The translations under genes were made by a program, and so were the position numbers. The notes under the pieces are model-generated. The model saw only the letters and a list, made by a program, of their open reading frames with translations. It was not told the DNA's origin and did not search any database. A stretch of 62,000 nt of DNA from Cryptomeria japonica (Eukaryota; Streptophyta; Pinopsida; Cupressales; Cupressaceae): the NCBI RefSeq assembly GCF_030272615.1, contig NC_081405.1, positions 606,117,677-606,179,676 on the forward strand. Reading direction: 5' to 3'. Below are positions 1 through 11,430 of this stretch, piece after piece. Every line of letters begins with the position of its first letter. Positions within the stretch are counted from its first letter, which is position 1.

Positions 1-1
1 T

Positions 2-1443
2 AGTTTATGAGTACATAATGCATGCACATAGAGCTCTATGGTTAGATGAACAATCAAGTTATGTAAGGACACATTTCCTCTTGGCACCATTATCTCTATC
101 ATTGATTTTGCTAAAAATTATACACTACAACCTCAAAATGAAGTGCAATCTATGTATTATCAGTCTACACAAGTTTCTATTTTTGTACACATAACATTCA
201 TACATGCAGATGATAACACAAAGAAGGATAGAAAGGTTGTAAGAGAGTATCACTTCGACATAAGTGATGATCGTACTCATTCATCCAATTTTGGACAAGG
301 ATGCTTTAAATTTTTCTATGATAATTTAAAGGAAAGACACATACAATACAACCGACACTTAATATGGTAAGATAATTGCACCACACAATTCAAGAATGCA
401 AGGATGTTTTATTGGTTGACAAGGATGCATATCACAAGAGGTGTGAAACATTTTTGGAATTTCAGTGAGGCTGGACATGGTAAGGGAGAGCATGATGGTG
501 CATGAGCATGTGTAAAAAGAGCCCTAGCTAGAGAAGAATTGAAGTACAAAGGTGGTTCTAAGTTGATAGATGCATAAACAATTGTGCGATGGTGTAACTC
601 TACGATGGGTCCAAGTAATTTAGGTACGTAAATGGTTCATAGATATTTTTGGTTGATCACTGAATATAACATTGAAAACTATCTAGATTGTTGTACTGTT
701 GTAGGATTGAGTGACATGCACTCATTTATGAGTTCAAATGCAAGTTCACTAGTAATTTATACGAGACAGATGGTATGCTTTTTCTCTTCATGTATGTATT
801 GTTTGTGGGAAGAAATTGAATCACAAGAGTGAGTTGACAAATGGTCTTGTAGACCGTTGGTTCCCATTGCTACATATCAAATTCCCAAAGCACTACAATT
901 GAGCCAGATGAAGACATTAGTACATTTTGACCATGTATTTGACCTAGTGGATTCAAGTGATTTTTTGATTTAATTTTTTTGTAAGTATTCTTTTTGGTTC
1001 ATTTTGTTGTACATCACACTTTATTTTTGGTATTAATTATCACTTTATAAAATGCAGGTCATGTGCATGCAGTTGTTGTAGAAGAGAACAATGAAGAATG
1101 AACGAATTACTATTTGTGTCATTGAGTTGAGCCTAAAAGAAAATTGACAGCCACAATTATTGACAGAGAGGGTATTGAGTACCCAATAGGGGCTGTTGTC
1201 GTGACAAGAACATTTTTTAGGAGATACCCTATCAAGAATTCTGATGTTTGGTTGTTCAAGGACTTTGAAACACACAGACATATTCTTCATTTTTCTAACC
1301 TTGTTATTGCAACAAATATTCATTTGATGAAGTATCATGGTAGACCTCATAAAAAGATTTTATGGAAAGTTCATGAATTTGACCATGAGGTAATACTTGA
1401 CACAATATGGGTTAGAGCTGATCTTGAAGGCTCACTTGATTGA
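2..1443 (+). pseudogene. transposase-like gene, 5'-truncated and broken
   Basis: A degraded reading frame enters from the left edge of the window. Residues around 80-170 contain IIDFAKNYT, 100-370 contain a run ending HLIW, and directly after a stop come DNCTTQFKNARMFYW and HGKGEHDGA (about 375-505). The spacing of Asp (IDFAK), Asp (W.DN) and the HGKGEHDG block resembles a DDE-type catalytic core in an uncharacterised transposon-derived family that I recall from plants and other eukaryotes; I cannot name it. The conserved tail (1144-1440, including YPIGAVVVTRTFF and ILWKVHEFDHE) follows a probable intron. Stops are mostly TAG, TGA or TAA replacing Gln or Arg codons, for example TAG at 509-511 region and TAA near 576. 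The N terminus lies outside the window. Its neighbour on the other strand (3657-6284) may be the second gene of the same element. The transposase role is inference. Confidence 0.55.
981..1057 (+). other. probable 77-bp intron of the transposase-like gene
   Basis: The interval starts GTAAGT and ends TGCAG, is T-rich throughout, and separates the catalytic-type part of the gene from its conserved C-terminal part. Size and borders fit a plant GT-AG intron. Flanking exon frames are too damaged to prove splicing. Confidence 0.4.
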
Positions 1444-1524
1444 TTCTACGGTTCAGAGTAGAATGATTTTGAGAATTTTGTATATATCGTCGACGAATTA
1501 TTTTATATTCATTTTTTGTATATA

Positions 1525-1750
1525 AATGCCCATGAGCTGATTTTTACATGTTTAGGGGCATAATTTTATATATTTAAAAGACAATGAGTTAATTTGTACA
1601 TGTTTAGATGCCAAATTTTATATATTAAAATGGCAATGAGCTGAATCGCACATATTGTAATACCAAATTTTGTATAAAAGCACATGAGATGATTTGTAAG
1701 AAAATTTGAGCTGATTTGACCATATTTAAAGGCAAATTTTTGAATAATAT
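1525..1750. repeat. diverged about 52-bp tandem repeat, roughly four copies
   Basis: The phrase ATGAGCTGATTTGTACATG recurs with changes near 1532, 1584, 1636 and 1684 (spacings 52, 52, 48), each followed by a TTTAGGNGCCAAATTTTATA-like segment. The stretch has no credible coding content. The rest of 1444-1962 is AT-rich with nothing else I recognise. Confidence 0.6.
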
Positions 1751-1962
1751 GTGACAATGTTTTGAGTTTTTATGTGATGTGATAAGATTAATCATGACCA
1801 TTATTGATAAGGTCAATCATGAGCATATTGATTCTTGTATAATCATGGATAATTATTTGAGTTATTATCAGGTCATAGGAGTGGTAGATTGAGTCTAGAT
1901 ATAATTTGAGCAAAAATTGTTATTATTGTCAAAAAAATTGTCAAAAAGGTTGTCAAGCAACT

Positions 1963-3145
1963 TGTACATCGCGTCGGTAGGGTATGACTCTCGATGTTCT
2001 GATGCTTTGGGATGCATGAGAGGAGAATTCCTAGAGTAAAAATGCCCACCCAGACGCGCTTATGACATCGATTTGTGCACACGATGAACCAAATCAATTC
2101 TAGCCTATCTTGCAAATTTGCATTGCATGCAACTGACAATTTTTGCAGCAGGTGAAAAATGCTACCAATTAAAAATGGCTATGAGTCATCAAAAACTGAG
2201 ATAGGCCATTTTATAGGAGCCTCACATGACCCCATAGGTTCAAACAGATTGATCATATGTGTCCTGGATTGGAAGAAATAGTTTGTCAAAATTTGATAAC
2301 TTTTTGGACTCAGGGTACTTGAGAGATCGCTGGTAGGGTATGACTCTCAAAGTTTAGATTCTTTGGGATGCATGAGAGGAGAATTACTAGCATAAAAATT
2401 CCCACATGGACATGCTCATGACATTGATTTGTGCACACAAAAAACCGAATCAATTCTAGCCTATCTTGCAACTTTGCATTGCATGCAACTGATGATTTTT
2501 GCAACAGGCAAAAAATGTTACCAATTGAAATGGCTCTGAGTCATCAAAAACTGAGATATACCATTGTAGAGGAGGCTCATGTGACCCCACAAGTTCAAAC
2601 AGATCAATCATATGTGTCCTGGATTGGAAGAAACAATCCGTCAAAGTTTGACAATTTTTTAGACTCAGGGCACTTGAGAGATCATACCGGTAGGGTATGA
2701 CTCTCAATGTTTTGGCACTTTGGGATCCATGAGAGGAACATGCCTAGTGTAAAACATGATGTCAGTTTGTGCACATGATAAACCGAATCAATTCTAGCCT
2801 ATCTTGCAACTTTGCATTGCATGCAACTGACGGTTTTTGTAGCAGGGAAATAAATGCTACCAATTGAAAATGGCTTCTAGTCGTCAAAAACTGATATAGG
2901 AAATTGTAGAGGAGTCTCATGCGACCCCATAGGTTCAAACGGATCGATCATATGTGTCATGGATTGGAAGAAACAATCCATCAAAGTTTGACCATTTTTT
3001 GGACTGAGGGCACTTGAGACATCACGCCGGGAGGGTATGACTCTTGACGTTTTGATGCTTTGGTATGCATGAGAGGAGAATGCCTACTGTAAAACTTCCC
3101 ACTCAGATGTGCTCATTACATTAGTTTTTTCACACGAGAACCAAA
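1963..3145. repeat. tandem repeat, unit about 357 bp, about 3.3 copies
   Basis: The marker GGGTATGACTCT occurs at 1980, 2336, 2693 and 3033, giving periods of 356, 357 and 340 bp. Each unit also holds TTCTAGCCTATCTTGCAA and TGTGTCCTGGATTGGAAG. The third unit lacks about 17 bp around CCCACNCAGACGCGCT, which explains the short period. The last copy is partial. Short reading frames on both strands here are by-products of the repeat. It lies between the two convergent genes of the putative left-edge transposon. Confidence 0.85.
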
Positions 3146-3159
3146 ATTTGACCATTGTG

Positions 3160-3656
3160 AGCATGAGGGTGCTCTCACACCACACACATATTGTTGTTTA
3201 TATTCATATTGTCGATTTTTGTTGTTTATATTCATATTTTTGATTACATAGGCAAATATTCATTTAAATTTATAAAAGGGAATCCACCAAATACAATGAA
3301 TACACAATAATGAACTAAATACAAGGAGTTTTGTAGGGTTAATTCGACATTTTAGAAATTTTATCAAATCATATTCCACGATTGCAATGTTTTATATCAT
3401 AGATTTTTTTTGTTTATATTCATATTGTTCATTACATAGGCAAATGATGAATGAACTTTATATAAGGACAACCATGAAATACAACGAATACACAATAATA
3501 AACTCAGTACACATTTATTGGATCGAATATCAACATTTATATATATATCAGAAAAATGCATGTCTGTCAAGTCAATACAAGTATTACAAAAATGTGGCAT
3601 ATGCCATGTCCAAATCGATATAAAATAAAAATGTAGAATATATCTACATGTATTGG
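3160..3656. repeat. AT-rich spacer with a duplicated about 100-bp segment
   Basis: A segment beginning GTTTATATTCATATT and running through ACATAGGCAAAT to AATACACAATAATNAACT occurs at about 3233-3330 and again at about 3411-3510. No coding potential is convincing. It would be the 3' flank of the minus-strand gene that ends at 3657. Confidence 0.5.
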
Positions 3657-6284
3657 TCATTCTATGACCATAGGTAACACTATATGATCCTAAACTTGTG
3701 GTGGATCATCAAAATCGAGCCTCTTCGATGCAATATGTCACTCTGTAGATGGCTGCAAAACCACAATTCAAAAGCCAAGTTATAATTCTTTTGTAGAAAA
3801 TAGTTCACAATTAACAACATAACTATGCATTTAACTATAACTCCTTTTCAATTGAAATGTATATTACTTGATCGATTGATCTTGAAGCTAATGTCTTCGC
3901 TCTCCTCTCCTTGTCACTCTTAGGAGTTTTCTTGAAGACAAAATTAAAAGGGTCCACGTTATGGCCAAACCGCGAAGGGGGCTATTGTAGATTAAATGTA
4001 CAGTTAATATAATGTACTAACATAAATACATCAAAAACACTTAAAAGCTATAATATAGAGAACAATGACATATCGGTGCCTGAGATGCTTCTACAATGGA
4101 TTGAGGATGGCTCACCATCGATGAAGAAACTGTCGCTATTACCTATACAAAAAATGATCAAAGATTAAATAGAATTAATATAATGATAAGTATTAAAGGT
4201 TAAAAATAATTAATGTAATATATCAAACAAAAGTGTTCAGGATCCTAAGATGCTTCTCTAGTGCATGGAGGAGGGCTCACCATTAATGAAGAAACTATGG
4301 ATATTTCCTGTATGAAAAAATATAAGATTATAATTTATCACAAGTTCACATGTACATGTGCATATAATCATGAAATCAAGAAAATAAAGTAGAGATACAT
4401 ACCTCCACCCTCTCTCGATCGACGGGTGAATTAGGTGCATTGAACAAATCCATATAGCTCAATGGTCATTGTATATGTAAAATAGACAAAAAAACACTAA
4501 TAATCTACAAACCCCAACTAAGACTTGATTTCAATATTTTCAAATAATTGTACAACTAAAAATGTGTTCAATTACCGTCTTCCCACATTTTGGCATCTTC
4601 GAGGAATTCTTTTGCTTAGGATGAGGCCTAGATGTGGAGGGGGCACCCTAAAGAAATTAAATTAACATGAGATATTAGTATAGATAATATATTAAACATA
4701 ATTTTAAAAATATAAAATGAAATGACTTGCATATTCCATCAAAACAATACATAAAAAAGGTTTTACAAAATATGATATTGTATAGCCTTGTAGGCCAAAA
4801 TCGATTGCTGAGAGCGTGATGTCATGAAACTGGGACATTTGGTTCCCTATCAACACCTACAAACCAAAAATTGGACCAAGCATTAAAGATAGTTATTATA
4901 TCTTGTAATTTTTTTGAATTCAAAGGGTACTATTCTATTTTAACATGTTATAAAATTTATACCTCAGGCATTGAAGTTGTAGTTGTAGTAACTGGAGGAG
5001 GAGCATGGGATACCGCTACTGTAACCTGAAATGCATATTACTTGTGTTAATTTAAATTGATATATAAATGAAAATTCATTTATGTAATTACAAATTTAAA
5101 GTGATTGATAAATAAAATGCTATGAATTCAGATCAACACACCTGTGTCTACTACTGATGGGGAAACAACATATGCAACAACTCCTCTATCAACGCCACAT
5201 CCATAGTCATGCGGGCCTGACATCTACTCCCACAAATCATGCATGAATTAGATGTGGATCCATATGTAATGAGCATATCCTTGAGCAACTGATGCACAGA
5301 TGCTGAATGGGCTCTTTGTCGCCACTTGGAACAACTAATGGCTCATCATCCAGTACAAGAGGGAGTGCTAATGACGTCTCATGTTAGATGATGGCACCAA
5401 TCAATGTTGTGGCTTCCTAAAGAGTTTGTAGCTCCATCAACTCTTTTAGCTCTACTGGGACAACCTAATGCACCTTGGGTTTGGGTGCTAGGGGGCGATG
5501 ACTCTCCGGGGCTACTCGCCTACAGGGTCCAAGTTTATCTTGGGTAGAGCCACCGCCTCTACCATGAAACTCTCTCATGTCAAAATAATTTGGCCACACA
5601 TTAAAGACAAACTCACAGTATACTTTTCTCAAAAAATACAATGGCACCTCATAATTACTACAAGGTGGATCATCAAAGACCATCCACCACCTCTACCAAA
5701 AAAGATTCTTCATCTGCACATTGGTACACCAATGTATGGGAAATTTCTTTGCATTAGGAGGTAATGACTCTCCAGTTTTAGGATCAACAAAAAGGGCACA
5801 TATTTTTTGTTTACTAATATTTTTGTTTTTCACACCCTCATATGATAACCCATCAACATAGTATTGATGACATCTATCCCTAAAGTTTCTCCATTTTTTA
5901 ATTTATGTGGAAACGACTATGGCACCACTAGCTAATGTTTCTAGGCTAGTGGTGAGGGATTTATGATGCTCAATCTCAGATGTTTTCAATTTATTAATCA
6001 GTCTATTTATTTTAGATGTATTTTTCCCTAACTGATTAATCAATTTCTCTTGTGTTTCAAGTGTACGGTCAAAAGGAGGAACTGGAGGTGTATCTTGTGG
6101 ATTTTCTTCGGGGTTTTCAGGAGGTGCATTTTGTTGTTCTTGTTGTGGATTATCAAAATATGGTTTTTGAAACAAAAAAGTTAAAAAACCTAATCAAAAT
6201 AAACAAAATTAAATTCAAAATATAAAACAAATTGAATAAACAGGAAAGAAAGACAAAAATTAAGAAAAACTAACCTTGATCCAT
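3657..6284 (-). pseudogene. multi-exon gene of unknown function, decayed
   Basis: I do not recognise the protein. A large exon (about 6166-5142) reads in one frame through a Gln/Pro-rich head, a short coiled-coil region, then KKWRNFRDRCHQYYVDG and FFGRGGG-like segments, with TAA at 5903, and TAGs near 5686 and 5465, all at likely Gln codons. After a frameshift near 5290 comes a segment with SCMICGSRCQARM. Downstream exons with GT-AG-like borders follow: 5025-4963 (63 bp), 4856-4767 (90 bp), 4647-4576 (72 bp), about 4457-4403, 4307-4245 (63 bp), 4142-4080 (63 bp), 3981-3868 (114 bp) and 3752-3657. Most are multiples of three and open in phase 0. The last exon holds TGA and TAG at likely Arg and Gln codons before its final TGA at 3657-3659. 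A possible first exon (ATG at 6284) precedes a donor GTTAG; its acceptor appears mutated from CAG to CAA. The convergent layout with 2-1443 suggests the accessory gene of a DNA transposon. Confidence 0.55.
4080..5025 (-). repeat. three 63-bp phase-0 exons, two clearly duplicated
   Basis: Exons at 4142-4080 and 4307-4245 are each 21 codons long and align end to end: both contain GTTTCTTCA, ATGGTGAGC and GAAGCATCT at the same offsets. The exon at 5025-4963 is also 21 codons but only loosely similar (VS and PP/VT-rich). Donors of the two duplicates are GC and GA rather than GT. This looks like local exon duplication in the minus-strand gene. Confidence 0.6.
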
Positions 6285-6429
6285 AGTGTCTAGAGGAGAA
6301 ATGAGACAGCCCGTTTGCGGTTTTGTGGAGGAAATTGAGGAAAAAATGCCGTGGTCATGGGAAAATAACCCAAATTTTATTTAATTTTTTTTTTTGACAT
6401 CTACCACATATGCGGTTCTTTAGGGCTTG

Positions 6430-6625
6430 TGAGCACGTACGCGCTCACTTTCCTAAAAGCAATGCATACATGCTCACTTTCCTAAAAGCAATGCGTACAA
6501 TGCTCACTATCCTAAAGACAATGCGTACACGCTATGTTTTTTAGGCTTGAGAACAATAGACCTAAGCACGTATGAGGTGATTTCAAATTATAGAACCGCG
6601 TACGCGCTGCTTGTTTTTTCCTATT
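6430..6625. repeat. 29-bp subterminal-type repeats with GCGTACGCGC motifs
   Basis: The unit GCTCACTTTCCTAAAAGCAA plus TGCGTACA repeats at 6443, 6472, 6502 and (partial) 6531, spacing 29-30 bp. Palindrome-rich ACGTACGCGCTC at 6435 and GCGTACGCGCTG at 6598 bracket it. GC-rich subterminal arrays like this are typical of the transposase-binding ends of plant DNA transposons. I place the right end of the left-edge unit near 6640, but no terminal inverted repeat can be tested because the left end is outside the window. Confidence 0.5.
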
Positions 6626-6676
6626 TTTTTTGGCGTTGTCCACTTTTCTGACCATCATCTTTGTGCACATACCCAT

Positions 6677-7342
6677 AAATAGGGTATTGTATAATAGAGA
6701 TGTTATCTTAAGAATGGACCAATAAAACAAGTAATATGCTTAGAATTTGGCTCAATTCTTGGATAAGATGCTATCATGGCTTGATAACATATAAATTAAT
6801 GATAGCTTAAGAAAGCATAAAAATATGTGAATGATTTTTCATTTTGAGTATTTTTAAGAATAAGATACATATAAATTTTATATTGGTGCCTTCTCAGGGC
6901 AACACAGTTGATTCATAATATGTAAATGGTGTATATATAGCGAGTTAACTATTAACTAGTCAATTCTAAGCATTAATTCCTTACATTAACACCCCCTAGT
7001 TATGAATTTGTCAAAAAAAAAATTCTAGATCCTCAACATATGACTCCAACCATTTTTTAAACCATTTTAATCTTTTACTTGAAAAGAAGCATAAAAAAAA
7101 ATACACCTAAATAAACTGCAAAGATGAAAAAAAAATGATATTTGATCATTTTATTCCAAAAGATGTTTGAGTGTATATTTTGGATATAATTGAGACAAAA
7201 AAGTGCATGCTCTCTTTTGTATTCTGAATATAGATATGTTATACATACACTGACATTTGCATATCATGTCCTTTTGAAAAACACCTTGACTTGACACTTT
7301 TACAAAAACCATAACCTAAAATAATTTAGAACCATTGTACAA
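6677..7342. repeat. left copy of an about 667-bp direct repeat (LTR-like)
   Basis: Matches 9616-10282 along its length, starting AAATAGGGTATTGTATA and ending near TTGTACAA, with shared blocks such as TTTGATCATTTTATTCCAAA and ACTTTTACAAAAACCATAAC. An inner TGTATA...TGTACA pair would give TG...CA ends (6688-7341), but identity extends about 11 bp beyond them. I found no target-site duplication and no clear primer site, so the LTR interpretation is tentative. Confidence 0.6.
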
Positions 7343-9615
7343 TTGGAGACTTGTTTTTGGGCTACCAAAGTAACATGATTTAATGCTTATCTACACATTT
7401 TATTTGATGCTAACTTTGGAAGATTTATTAGCATGTGTGGTTCATTGGAATCATTAGAAAGGGATGTGCTATGATGTTTTTGGGTCCTCTTTATCTGCTT
7501 GAGTAGACTGCAATGGTTGTTATTGGTCTGAGTGGCCAAATTTATGTAATGTTGTTTACTCTATTTGTGGTTGACCTAGTTAACGGTTTTAATGGTTAAT
7601 GTCATATATAAAGGAGTGTGGTTGTATGAGTGATGCATGGAAGGTGTGTAAATTGAAAGTAGTAGATATTGGTGGTTTTCAAGTAGATTTGATATTGAGG
7701 TTGTGCGAAGGTTAGTTGTAAAGAGATTTGATGGTACTATTTTTTATATGATAGAGTTTTGAGAGAGAGTTTTAATTTAGATATGTTAGCCGTGATCTTG
7801 GTTGATTGACTCAATGATTCAAGGGAAATTTACTATTCAGGAGATCTTGTTTCTTTCAATTTATCTATTGCTTTCTTTGCTAGAAGATAGTGTGTCTCTT
7901 GGTAGCTTTCTTTATATTTCCTTGAGACAATGTGTTTTAGCCTTGCAAGTCATTTGTATCTTTCCCTAAGGTTTTTCACCTTAGTTCTACTAGTCCTCTC
8001 AGGAGCAGTGGGTTTTAGAGGCAACATTGTAATAAATTATATTCATATTGTGAGTCTAATTCTCATCGTGGTTTTTCCCTACTTGGTTTTTCCACATAAA
8101 TTTGGTGTTCATGTCTTCATTGCGCTTTATGTTTTCATGATTTATTGATGTTGTCATTGTATGCTTGTGGTTTAAATATTGAAGATCATAAATTAAGTAC
8201 TATTGAGGTCCAAATTGATTCTCCCTACCTTATCAATCTTGTGGTGTGTTCAACACTCCTTAAGTTAGTACAATGTTGAGGATAGGAACATTATCTTCAT
8301 GAATGCAATAATTGTATAAGATAATCTCTCCTAATTCTCTTTATGGATCAAAGAAAAATTATTTCTTCCTTTCATTTAGTAAATAGTTAAGAACCTCCTC
8401 CAAGAAAGTAGTAGGTTCATGAATTGTATATTCTTTCTCTTCTTCATGCAAATTCTCATTAATATTTATGGGGATAGGAGTATAGGGCTCAATATGATAT
8501 TTTGCAATAGGCTCCACTTTGATGGTAGCATTTGTATGATACCTTATTTTAAATAGTGTATAAGACCAATATAAGGATAGGTACACACCAATATTGGTTA
8601 TGAAATACCTAGATAAGAAAATAGTAAAGAAGGAAGGAAGGTCTATGATTGATATATCTTCCAATAAAAGTGCAACCGAGACACGGTCAATTTTAAATAT
8701 TTAATAACCCACATTGTCAAAACAAAAGTGTCATCCAATTTCACAACCCCCTTTAGTTACATGTTCATATTTAATTCTAAGGAGATTGGTTACCGTCTTG
8801 GGCATAAAAGAGCTACTAGCCCTTGAATCAATAATACAACTATGCGATCTCCAATGGTCAAAGACATCTAAAAGGGTTACCTTACTAAATTAAATTTATT
8901 GGATCCTCTTCGTTAGGTTGAGTAGAGGCTATTTGTTTCCATCTTTTTTTTCATGACTACCTCATTTGGATCATAGATATCCTTTAATTCTTCGTAGAGA
9001 AAAGTCCTTTGAGATGGGATGGAAAGAGCATCCCACATGGCCACGTTTAGGTTTTCCTTTTTCATTTAATAAACTATGGTGAATGGAACATCCCTAACCT
9101 TTCAGAAAACCTTTAAAACAAGAAGAGACAACATTTTTGATGGGTTACTTTGGGGTTCACCTTATGTCTTGTTACATTTTCTAGTAGTCCGATTGTCTTG
9201 TATAGAAATTTTGTTTTATCTATTTGGCCAAGGACTGTGGCATCTTGGGATAAGGGTGAGTTCATGCCTAACTAGGGGAGATGTTCCACCTTTGATTTCC
9301 CTCTTCTTTGATCATCTTGTGTTTGTTTCCACTAGAAGTATGTATCATGCCAATTGACCAAGGTAGAGTCTCTTGACATTTTATTAGTTGCTTTATTTCC
9401 ATAAAATTGTTGTGCTAAAATTAATGATTCTATTGGCCCTTCTAGCTGATTGTAAAAAAAATTCTTAATATTAGCCATGTCTTATAGTTAAAGGCTTCAA
9501 ATAAGTTGACAACAAAAATGAAGTAACCAAAAAATTACTTTCCTAGCTACACTTTAGAATCTGCAAAACCTACGAGGTGACCTTTCGACAATAACAACTG
9601 ATTTACTTAATTAAC
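7343..9615 (-). mobile_element. internal region of a truncated LTR-type element
   Basis: About 2.3 kb between the two direct repeats. The only recognisable content is the protease remnant at 8356-8840. The remainder (7343-8355 and 8841-9615) is AT-rich, with one + frame at 9076-9357 that looks fortuitous. No integrase or reverse transcriptase is visible, so this is either heavily deleted or non-autonomous. The orientation is taken from the protease strand. Confidence 0.4.
8356..8840 (-). pseudogene. Ty3/gypsy-type aspartic protease remnant
   Basis: Reading leftwards from 8840 the frame shows CIIDSRASSSFMPK, where gypsy proteases normally have a D-S/T-G-A motif; the Gly is replaced by Arg here. 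The frame then runs through TGA and TAA stops into EDISIIDLPSFFTIFLSR (from 8664), which matches the hydrophobic second half of plant gypsy proteases, ending in a polar tail near 8359. Both halves are in the same frame. The protease would cut Gag-Pol in the virus-like particle; it cannot be made here. It is the only domain left between the 667-bp direct repeats. Confidence 0.55.
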
Positions 9616-10282
9616 AAATAGGGTATTGTATACTAGAGATGTTCTCCTACAAGTGGATCAAGAAAAAATTTAATATTCTTAGAATTTGGCTCAATTATTG
9701 GATAATATACTATTATGGCTCTAAGAACATATAAATTAATGATAACTTAAGATAACATGAAAATATGTGTATAATTTTTCATTTTGAGTGTGATTCTAAA
9801 TAGAAGACAAACATTTTGGATTGGTACCTTCTATGGGAAACACAATTGATTCGTAATATATAAATCATGTATATCTAGCAAGTTAGCTATTAAATAGTGG
9901 GTTCCAATCATTAATGCCTTACATTTCACCCCCTAAGTAAGAATTTTTCAAAAAAAATCTTAAATCATCAACAAATGACTCAAACCTTTTTGTTTAAACC
10001 ATTTTAATATTTTACTTGCAAAGAAGCATAAAATAAAATATGTACCTAAAATAAATTATAGAGATTAAAAAAAAAGATATTTGATCATTTTATTCCAAAA
10101 GATGTTTGAGTATAGATTTTTGGAGATAACAGGGACATAAACATGCATTCTCCTTTCTCTATTTTGATTATAGAATTTTTTTATAGACAATAACATTTAC
10201 AGTCCATGTCTTTTCAAAAAACACCTAGACTTGATACTTTTACAAAAACCATAACTTGGAAAAGTTTATAATCCTTGTACAA
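9616..10282. repeat. right copy of the about 667-bp direct repeat (LTR-like)
   Basis: Second copy of 6677-7342. The two copies differ by many substitutions and small indels, which points to an old insertion. The flank at 10283 (TGGCTC) does not duplicate the flank before 6677 (CCCAT), so no target-site duplication survives. Confidence 0.6.
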
Positions 10283-11010
10283 TGGCTCAAAGTTCAATTT
10301 TATAGAAACAAGGGAACAAACAAGCTAAAAACCAATGTACATGTCACATAAGGAATGTGCTAATAGGAATACCAAACCTACTAAAAGACAAAATAGTGCT
10401 TTATGCTCATTGGAGAGGGTGTTGGAATTGTTGAGTTTATTCAAGATGCACACTTATCACAAGGAAGACACATGCCTCAAAACTAATTTTTAATTCACAA
10501 CCAAAATTATTGAGGTTTTAATTGCACATGTGTGATGTCTTATACTAATGATGTGGAAAAATTTCTTCTGGTTGAGACAAATGAAAATGCAAATCAAATT
10601 CCATTTCATTTCACTTCATTTCAAATTTCAAAAAACCTTGTGAAAAGAAACGATGAACTTTAGCCATATGGTCAACATAATCATCTCCAATTATATATCC
10701 TATTACTGATGTGACATCAACCATTCCATACTCCAAAAATAATCTCAACTTCTCCAAAATTGTCTCTTCATGTTCGTTTATCAATGAAATCATAGGACAA
10801 CTTTTAGTAAAGTATGTTCTCCATCTATGTTATTTGTCATGCTTACATACCTTTTCTGAATTGGAGGCATTTAGAATAATTTTAACCCTAAATCATTTGT
10901 GATGAAACAAAGGTACCTTTTATGATGACTTAACAAACCCTGCATTAAATTATAATTGGAATAGATGCCAAAGAAACAATAGAGACTAGCAAAGGGAAAA
11001 TAGGCATGGC
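10283..11010. other. no recognisable feature
   Basis: AT-rich sequence. A 60-codon minus frame (10793-10611, MISLINEHEETILEKLRLF) could be a remnant related to the coiled-coil pseudogene upstream on the same strand, but it is in another frame and has no motif. Confidence 0.3.
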
Positions 11011-11394
11011 TCAACAAAATATTTTGGAGTTCAATTTTAGGAGACAAATGTATTTCCCCAAATCTCCATTGAACCCATATTTTGGATGATTCATGAATGT
11101 GTCCTTTAGTTTGTTATAAATATCCCACACTCTATCCACATGACTAAGAATGTGGGCTATCCTATTACCCATTAAGCCATAAATCATATCATTCTTCATT
11201 TTTTCTTCCTACTCCTTGGCTTTCATTTCTACTCTTTTACTTTCTTCCAACTCGTCCAAGTTGTTTACTATACTTTTCAATTGTTCAAGTTCCTGAGCAA
11301 ATGAATATCCCCTACATATTAGGGAGCTGACAACATTTCAATGATCCCACAACTTCAAATTTTCCTTATCCATCTTTACAATATCTACCTCCAT
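11011..11394 (-). pseudogene. coiled-coil protein remnant, unknown
   Basis: One minus-strand frame of 127 codons from an ATG at 11394 to TGA at 11011, broken only by TGA (after LKLWDH) and TAG (after MKAKE), which are likely former Arg and Gln codons. The middle (YSFAQELEQLKSIVNNLDEL) is heptad-like and suggests a coiled coil; the C-terminal part (HILSHVDRVWDIYNKLKD) is helical and amphipathic. I do not recognise a family. It could be a gag N-terminal fragment or a host-gene scrap. It is cut on the right by the LTR-like block at 11431. Confidence 0.4.
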
Positions 11395-11430
11395 CTTTCT
11401 CACAACTTACTCTATAAACATTGTTGTATT

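Noticed and set aside
1963-3145. Regular repeats considered as a CRISPR array
   Set aside because: Repeat unit is 357 bp with no spacer structure, and the sequence is plant nuclear DNA.
6677-10282. Target-site duplication for the 667-bp direct repeats
   Set aside because: The flanks CCCAT and TGGCT do not match, and shifting the borders by several bases does not yield a match.
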